Source: Bemisia tabaci (lineage: Eukaryota; Arthropoda; Insecta; Hemiptera; Aleyrodidae). From it: a stretch of 64,000 bases of DNA. The stretch's first letter is position 1. Each line of letters starts with the position of its first letter. This document shows positions 58,082 through 64,000 of the stretch, in pieces. The notes under the pieces were generated by a model. The model was not told the DNA's origin and searched no databases. It saw nothing but the letters and a program-made list of their open reading frames with translations. The translations under genes and the position numbers were made by a program. Location of the stretch: contig NC_092797.1 in assembly GCF_918797505.1 (NCBI RefSeq), positions 37,151,372 to 37,215,371 of the forward strand, written 5' to 3'.

Positions 58082-58632
58082 ATGGACCACTAGACAAGGT
58101 ACGAATTTAAGCAATCTGATACATGTTTCTTAACCAGAATTTCACGTAGAACACGATTCACACTACGAAAATTACCGAAATCAACTTCTAACGAAGATAT
58201 TAACGTTTTTATTTCGCACTGATTACGAGAAATTTGAACTGCCCGCTCACAAGAAATTCAAAGCTCTACGTGAGACAAATCGCGCACTACAACGGTTTCA
58301 GCAAGCTTCTCAATCGAGCAATGTTCATTTTCCACCATATGTTGTTCAAACTATTGGTAATTTGCTATAGCTGAGCCAAAGTGTCAAGATTGAAGTTGAA
58401 GATTTTTACATCGCAGAGACTGTCATGATAAACATTTAGCGCGCGATGTGAATCACGTAGATCATTGAGTTTTAATGAGCGGGTGGTTTGAATTCACGCA
58501 TCAGGAATCATTTAATATCATTGTAAGGAGTTGATTTCGGTAATTTTTGTTGTGCGCATCGTGTTTTGCGTGAAATTTTGGTTAAAAAATATGTATCGGA
58601 ATGCTTGAATTCGTACCTTGTCTAGTGGTCCA
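58082..58632. mobile_element. Fold-back element with ATGGACCACTAGACAAGG ends
   Basis: About 550 bp. Arms of about 110 bp or more (58082-58190 and 58525-58632) are inverted copies, for example GGTACGAATTTAAGCAATCT and TTACCGAAATCAACTTCT. The left end is close behind hAT family A copy 2. Confidence 0.88.
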
Positions 58633-59129
58633 TTGTCTAGAAAAATTGGAGAAAAAAATTCAGGATTTTCCCAGTAAATTAAGGTTTTATTGGAGGAAAT
58701 GTGGCAGCGTCCGGAGGTTCATACGACGTTCTTCCTTAGCACGGCAGGACGGGAGCGACACCGACGAGCGGGTCCCTTGCGCCACGCTCACGCATGATCG
58801 CGTGCAGCCTTGTCACTCGGCCGAGAACCGAGAACTCGAGAACTCATCCGTCATTTTTCTACGCGACCCGCGCCACCCGCGGAATCCGATTGTTCCCTGC
58901 ACCTCGGACCGTGAGCAATTGAGCATCCAATCGAGTAAGCTCCGCCGGGAAAAACGATTCAAGTTGCGTTGGAATCTCCGTCGGAATGGAGTTCCCCAAA
59001 GGTGATTCATCAAAGCTGGAGGCGTTCATTTTCCTCGACTTAAAGCCATGGTGACACGGGCAACGGCAAGAGGGGCACCTCATCAAGAGCGGTCTAAGGG
59101 GGCACCAAAAATACGCTCAAATAACAGAG

Positions 59130-60084
59130 CCCTGGTAAAAATTGGCGATAGGAACTGCGTTCCAAAATACCATAGGTGTTCCTATAGCCGACTGAAGAGG
59201 GCGATAGAAAATCGTATAGCTGGCTGTAGAAAGTGGAAAAAATCATACGGCCGGGCTACACGAAGCGATAAAAAATTATACAGCCGGGCTATAGTTTCTA
59301 TCGCCGGGCTTTGCACTTTATCGCCTGGCTGTTGCTTTTTCGCCATCGGCTATAAAAGGCTATAAGAAATTGTGTAGACATTTTTGTGCTTTGTAAATCC
59401 TTAAGTTTGTGCGGAATCACCTTAATATTTACAAAACGCACATTATATTTTCCTTTACTACATATTTTTTTTCATCAATTAAAATAAGAATAATCCATAC
59501 AGAGTGTGCAAACATTTCAAAGTCATGAGTTGAAAAACGCTGACTCCGCGAGTTTAAATATTAGAGCCTAACACAAAGCGGAGCGGCGGCGCACTGGCGC
59601 CTACAAACCTAACAGGGATACTTCACGCATTGCGCAATGCGTGAAGTATCCCTGTTAGGTTTGTAGGCGCCAATGCGCGTTCAGCGCTGGCTGCCCGCCC
59701 GCCGCGCCGCGCCGCAGCGTACCGCGGCGCTTGAAGCAACTATTTCACACCAGAGGTATTGCACAGTATCATACGAAATTAAAGGCGCTCCAACATATTA
59801 GGAATGACAGGCATCCTTCAAAACACAGAGCTTTCCTCGCAAATTAAATCAAGATACTGCGGCCCAAAAAGAGAGCGGTAGTCCAAAAACTCACTAAGTC
59901 CTAGCATCCGTAATTAGTAACGTTTAGCATACACTTTATCGCCAGGCTGTTGCTTAATCGCCATCGGCTATAAAAGGCTATAAGAAATTGTGTTGCCGGC
60001 TATAGAAGCTATTGGAAATCTTACAGCCGGCTGTAGGTCTATGGTATTTTGGAACACAGATTCTACTGCCAATTTTTACCAGGG
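59130..60084. mobile_element. Composite element with CCCTGGTAAAAATTGGC ends
   Basis: 955 bp. The end CCCTGGTAAAAATTGGC is inverted at the right (GCCAATTTTTACCAGGG), followed inside by TTCCAAAATACCATAG and its inverse. A 62-bp block is present twice in direct orientation (59314-59375 and 59932-59993), flanking a 556-bp insert with its own palindrome. No target duplication was recognised. Confidence 0.8.
59595..59672. repeat. 78-bp perfect palindrome without loop
   Basis: Every base pairs with its partner around a centre between 59633 and 59634 (TTGCGCAA core). With one mismatch the symmetry extends to 59589-59678. The right side runs into CGCCGCGCCGCGCCGC, and the left side has GGAGCGGCGGCG. 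Confidence 0.97.
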
Positions 60085-60116
60085 AGGGTCTGCTTGCGTC
60101 TGCAGAAATTCCCCTA

Positions 60117-60426
60117 GCTCTAGAGGAGAGTTCGGAGAATTTTCCTAGCTTTGAAAAGGGGCCGGAGGGGCATCAGTCCCCCCCCCCCCCCCCCCCGCAG
60201 AGATCTACTTACAATTAGCCCCCTTCCAAGAAATGTGAAGGATTCGTTAAGAGAGTGCGAGGCACATTTTTCATATTGGAGATTATAATTGAATAAATTT
60301 TTCGGTAAGAACAGCTCAAAATTGCTTCTGAGACAACTCAATTTTTCAAAAATTTTCGAGGCAGACCCCCTGGGACCCCCCCCCCCCTTCAAAGCTAGGA
60401 AAATTACCCGAGCTTTCATCTAGAGC
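60117..60426. mobile_element. Fold-back element with GCTCTAGA ends and C runs
   Basis: The left end GCTCTAGAGGAGAG..GAGAATTTTCCTAGC is inverted at the right (GCTAGGAAAATTACCCGAGC..ATCTAGAGC). C runs lie at 60178-60196 and near 60377-60387. The interior resembles 51131-51440. Confidence 0.75.
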
Positions 60427-61088
60427 CAGGAGAGTTCTACGTAAAAAAATGCGTACGAAAAGACATATGAAAAGAAAGTACTTGTACCCTTCCTGTAAAA
60501 CGCGCGCGCAAACCGCGGAAAAGACCTTATCATTTTTCGTATATAGGCGTGTGATTTGAAACGTATACATCATTGCTTTCTTCTGTAACCGAAAAACCCT
60601 CTGTTCCTACGTTAAATATCAGTTATCAGTGCACGTACGCCGTAAAGTCTTGACGGTGCGGTGACGTGACTTGACCATAATACTCGGCGATATTTATCGG
60701 GTTGGCTGAGTTCACAATGGTTCGTCTGAAATCTCAAATGATCACCGGTCAGATAGACTCAACCGCGTGCTGATAATTTTCGATTGTGATTATTTATGCT
60801 CACAGAGCACTCGTGTGGACCTAGCGTGTTTTCAAGATCAAAATCATTGAGACGCATGAGATACGAACCAAAAACAGCGAGTGAGCAGTCGTTCATATGA
60901 TAATACAATCACGGTTCACACCTGGGAGGTGGGAGGGTAAAAGCAAGGTGTGGGGATGGGAAACAGTTTTCCCCCAAAATTTTGCTCTAAAATTCCACGG
61001 GGCCTAATGTTATTTTGAGGGATGTAGGACTGCCGATTTAGAAGCTTGACGCAGGAGAAGAGGATAAAACATTAGCAAAAGATGTAAC

Positions 61089-61380
61089 AATTGAGGGGCT
61101 TGGAGGATAAGGCGCATAAGTGCAGTATTTGCTATTTCGAGAAATACGTGTTTGAGGTTTCGAAATTTTGAATCTTTGAGTTGGTTCGCATGTTGCAATC
61201 GAGGGGCATAAAGGACGAGGTGCATAAGTGTAGGTCCTAAAAAAATGAGATATTAATTATTTGAAGCAATACTAGTCTTAATGCAAAGTCTGCGAAAAAT
61301 TAGCTGCCAAATTCCGATTTCTAAGCATCAAAAAGCCACTTTGAACTTTCTTTCCGCCATAAGGATCCATGAATTTCCTA
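61089..61380. mobile_element. MITE, family 2, truncated copy with two left ends
   Basis: CAATTGAGGGGCTTGGAGG at 61089 and GCAATCGAGGGGCATAAAGG at about 61194 are both left-end sequences in the same direction. The interior block GCATCAAAAAGCCAC...CGCCATAAGGATCCATG matches the copy at 38391-38644. No right end is seen. Confidence 0.75.
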
Positions 61381-62851
61381 CATCAAGAATCAAGGCAAGT
61401 CGTACAGCATAAGATCGTTCTATCATTAAAGTCCGTTACGTCATTGCAAGTGAAAATACACCCCATCACCGTGCTCTAAAATTATAGGTCCAGCGAGGTC
61501 GCTCGTGCGTAGAGATCAGGCTCAGCGGCTAATCTCGATGATTTTTGATAGTGGAAGACTCTCCAAGGTCCACTCTTACTTTCGATTTCGCCACGAATCA
61601 CCTCGCCTCGTCGTCGTCTCTTTGGGATCCGAGCCGTGAGTCATGGAGTTTTATGATTGATGATGCGGAATGAACTACAATTTAAATTAAATTTCTACAT
61701 TAAAAAAGTAGACCGACACGTGACTCATGTATCGGTTAAACCTAACTGAATTCGTACGACAGCTCCGCATTGAATTGTTGACTAAACTTTAGATCTTCCT
61801 CATCGCGGAATAAGGCTTACGGCGATACGGATACATACAGCGTGTCAGTTAGAGCGGTGCGCCAAATCGCTTGAAAACGAAATCGTAACTAGTTCGCCTT
61901 CAAATTTGGCGATGCAACCCAACCCCACACCGAAGTTAATTAAGTTGCATCCACCGATTGACTGTATTTTGCATGTTACCACGTATCCTGATCATCTAAT
62001 ACTTGCATTTGAGTAATTATAAGTAGACACACATAGCCATGTCGTTTGGACGTCGTTTGGACGCTCAAATGCTGCAAAATGTCTCTCAATAAAGCACTAT
62101 TTTAAAGGAAAGTTATGAATATTTTTCTGTAAGAATTTCATCGCAATCCTATTCTTGGCATGGTAACAGGATTTTTACAAAAAAAAGGGGGAAAAAAATT
62201 CAACAAAAAGTACAAAACTGACTAACAATATTTTCCGCCGATTATTGATTGGTTAGCAACTTGTTCAGCACTTTATTTGCCGAATGATGACTGATGAAGT
62301 CAGATAGAGCAGTTTGCAAAGCAACTTCGTCAAACTTTACTTCGTCCGCAACACAGCTTCCTTGACATTTTGGCCATCTGTCATGAGTGTAAGAAACACT
62401 AAAGGGAGAATATCAGAGCTTAGTCTTTCTAATTTTAACTGTCTCTGGTTTTTAGACGGAGCTACAGATTTCCTACTGCACACAGATGTGACCGACTCGC
62501 TGGAACATCTTTATCGCTTGGACTTGCTCTCGCCGCACCTTGAACTTTGCGACAGGGCCGACAATGAGCGAAAATACAATGAGTCACTATCGGATTACAC
62601 TTCGTTTGACTTGATTTTTAAATAGACTGAAATTAGCAGGAAGCACTGAAGCACTCCATTCGCAGACACATATCCGAGGCATGAGTCGCGCGTCCGGCCT
62701 TATTGAGGAGTTGCATCAGACAATCGTCATTTTAAAAACATCAGCTCATAAGCTTGTCACGTGGTGATATCACGGTTATTAGTCGACGTGCGCGGTCAAC
62801 CTATCCATTGAGGCTGGCAATGACATTTCAATTTGCAATTTCAAAAACCCA

Positions 62852-63221
62852 CACTGGAAAAAAAAAACACATTGGATCTAGAGTCCAGACTCTTGAAAGC
62901 ATTGACAAGAAAATGGATCTAGAGTCCAGACTCTTGAAAGCATTGACAAGAAAAAGGACTCTCGATTCAATCAGATTTAAGCCTAAATCAAAAGGAAATC
63001 CGCTCAAATTAAGAGGCTTGGTTCTTGATTTAAGCTTAAATCTGATTGAATCAAGAGTATATATACTTTTTCTTGTCGATGTTTTTAAGAACCAAGCCTC
63101 TTAATTTGAGCGGATTTCCTTTTGATTTAGGCTTAAATCTGATTGAATCGAGAGTCCTTTTTCTTGTCAATGCTTTTAAGAGTCTGGACTCTAGATCCAA
63201 TGTGTTTTTTTTTTCCCAGTG
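62852..63221. mobile_element. Long fold-back element with CACTGG(G)AAAAAA ends
   Basis: 370 bp. The ends CACTGGAAAAAA and TTTTTTCCCAGTG are inverted, as are GGATCTAGAGTCCAGACTCT and its complement near 63178-63198. The left arm carries a tandem duplication of about 41 bp (62874-62914 and 62915-62955) that the right arm lacks. A second inverted block (CTTAAATCTGATTGAATC) gives a branched hairpin. Confidence 0.9.
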
Positions 63222-63934
63222 AGTTACTAAACCGTAAAAAAAAAGAAAATCGAAAAAAACCTGAGTTTGGTGTGTTTTCGAACTCAATGATTCAAGTCTG
63301 CGCTGCATTAAAAAATTGAAACCAGGAATGATTCCACGGCACTGTACGGTCCGAGGTTCCCGTAATTAATACCTCTTTTATGTTGATCCGTCACGCAGCG
63401 GCGGTTCCCGCGAGTTGGCAACGCTGGGCCTCGTCCATTTGAATACACGATTAACAATCGATGTTTATCGAGACCGGCTGCTTCACCTGGGATCGATTAT
63501 TTATAATGGATTTAGATTAGATGGTGGCCAACTTGCGGTAATCGCCCCTGACGTCACGGTTGACTTCACCCTCTGTTGGCGACCACGGTCCCCCTTCCCG
63601 ACTAATTACAACTTTCCACACTTTAATAGCGTGTAACTGCTGCGCTCTATGATTCGAGCCACAAACCACCCGATGCAACGCGACCTCTTGGTATTTATTA
63701 CTCACTTCGGATCTCCTTCGAACATTGACATTGCATCAGATACGAACCGAGACCCTCCGCTGACCTCTTGGCGACAGATATAAACTTTTACTTGGGGGGA
63801 TTCAACTTTTCAGGGGTCGATGATCTTCTAAGCTTTTTAAGAACTGCTAGATCGGGGCGAAGCAACCGAGGTATTGTATCGTCTAAACGAAGCTTTGGTC
63901 CAGATTACTAAGTTTTTTTGGATCTTATCGGGAC

Positions 63935-64000
63935 CAGGGCCGGATTAAGAGGGTGGCCACATGGGCCACGGCCCATGGCGGCAGATCTAGGGGGTGGCAA
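63935..64000. mobile_element. Start of a transposon, cut by the window end
   Basis: CAGGGCCGGATTAAGAGGG followed by GGCCACATGGGCCACGGCCC is a terminal sequence I associate with widespread DNA transposons. Only the first 66 bases are present. Confidence 0.5.

Larger units (their letters stand above)
50428..64000 (-). other. Transposon-filled region, probably a phosphatase intron
   Basis: The exon starting at 50427 needs upstream exons for the rest of the PP2C domain. None was recognised on the minus strand up to the window end, so this is likely an intron of at least 13.5 kb. Most of it is made of small inverted-repeat transposons listed separately. ORFs of 60-170 codons here look like by-products of repeats and GC-rich sequence. 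Confidence 0.6.

Noticed and set aside
58601..59005. 134-codon plus-strand ORF rich in Arg
   Set aside because: Starts inside the end of a fold-back element and shows no domain; also open on the opposite strand.
62314..62625. 103-codon plus-strand ORF near the window end
   Set aside because: No domain recognised, no splice or promoter context, and it lies in transposon-rich sequence; not enough to call a gene.

Overview
This is a eukaryotic nuclear window, most likely from an insect. It is AT-rich, has many introns with standard GT-AG splice sites, and carries a large load of small DNA transposons. The repeat families, the frequent poly-G/poly-C runs and the divergence of the encoded proteins suggest a hemipteran, perhaps a whitefly of the Bemisia type. 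That is an impression from memory and could not be checked here. No bacterial, organellar, tRNA, rRNA or CRISPR feature was found.

Left part, about 0.5-33 kb, plus strand: 21 consecutive coding exons of the HMG-box repressor Capicua (cic). Every exon junction was checked for splice dinucleotides and reading phase, and they join into one open frame of about 1,528 residues. It ends at a TAG at 33068-33070. The start of the protein lies upstream of the window. The HMG box is split across exons 7 and 8, a long glutamine tract fills exon 14, and the conserved C-terminal C1 region is in exons 19-20. Intron 10 is 12.9 kb. Introns 3, 7 and 17 carry palindromic or tandem repeats. The most striking is a 1.2-kb almost perfect inverted repeat in intron 17.

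Middle part, 33-43.9 kb: no convincing coding exon. It holds the 3' ends of two convergent genes (untranslated regions are inferred only) and a few transposon remnants.

43.9-50.4 kb, minus strand: the last four coding exons of a PP2C-family Ser/Thr phosphatase (PPM1E/PPM1F-like). The first visible exon holds the C-terminal end of the catalytic domain, including the S-K-D-N-I-T metal-site motif. It is followed by an unusual tail of about 1,050 residues: acidic first, then an alanine-rich hydrophobic stretch, then a very basic Pro/Thr/Ala/Lys-rich end.

50.4-64 kb: no coding exon could be supported. This is probably an intron of the phosphatase gene, since the rest of its catalytic domain must lie further along, and it is packed with non-autonomous DNA transposons. 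Several were solved to the base: five hAT-type elements with 8-bp target duplications (two families with two copies each, plus one more) and one Transib-type element with a 5-bp CGGCG duplication. Several fold-back palindromes are also present.

The two genes converge and show no functional link beyond being neighbours. Capicua acts in the nucleus downstream of receptor tyrosine kinase/ERK signalling.
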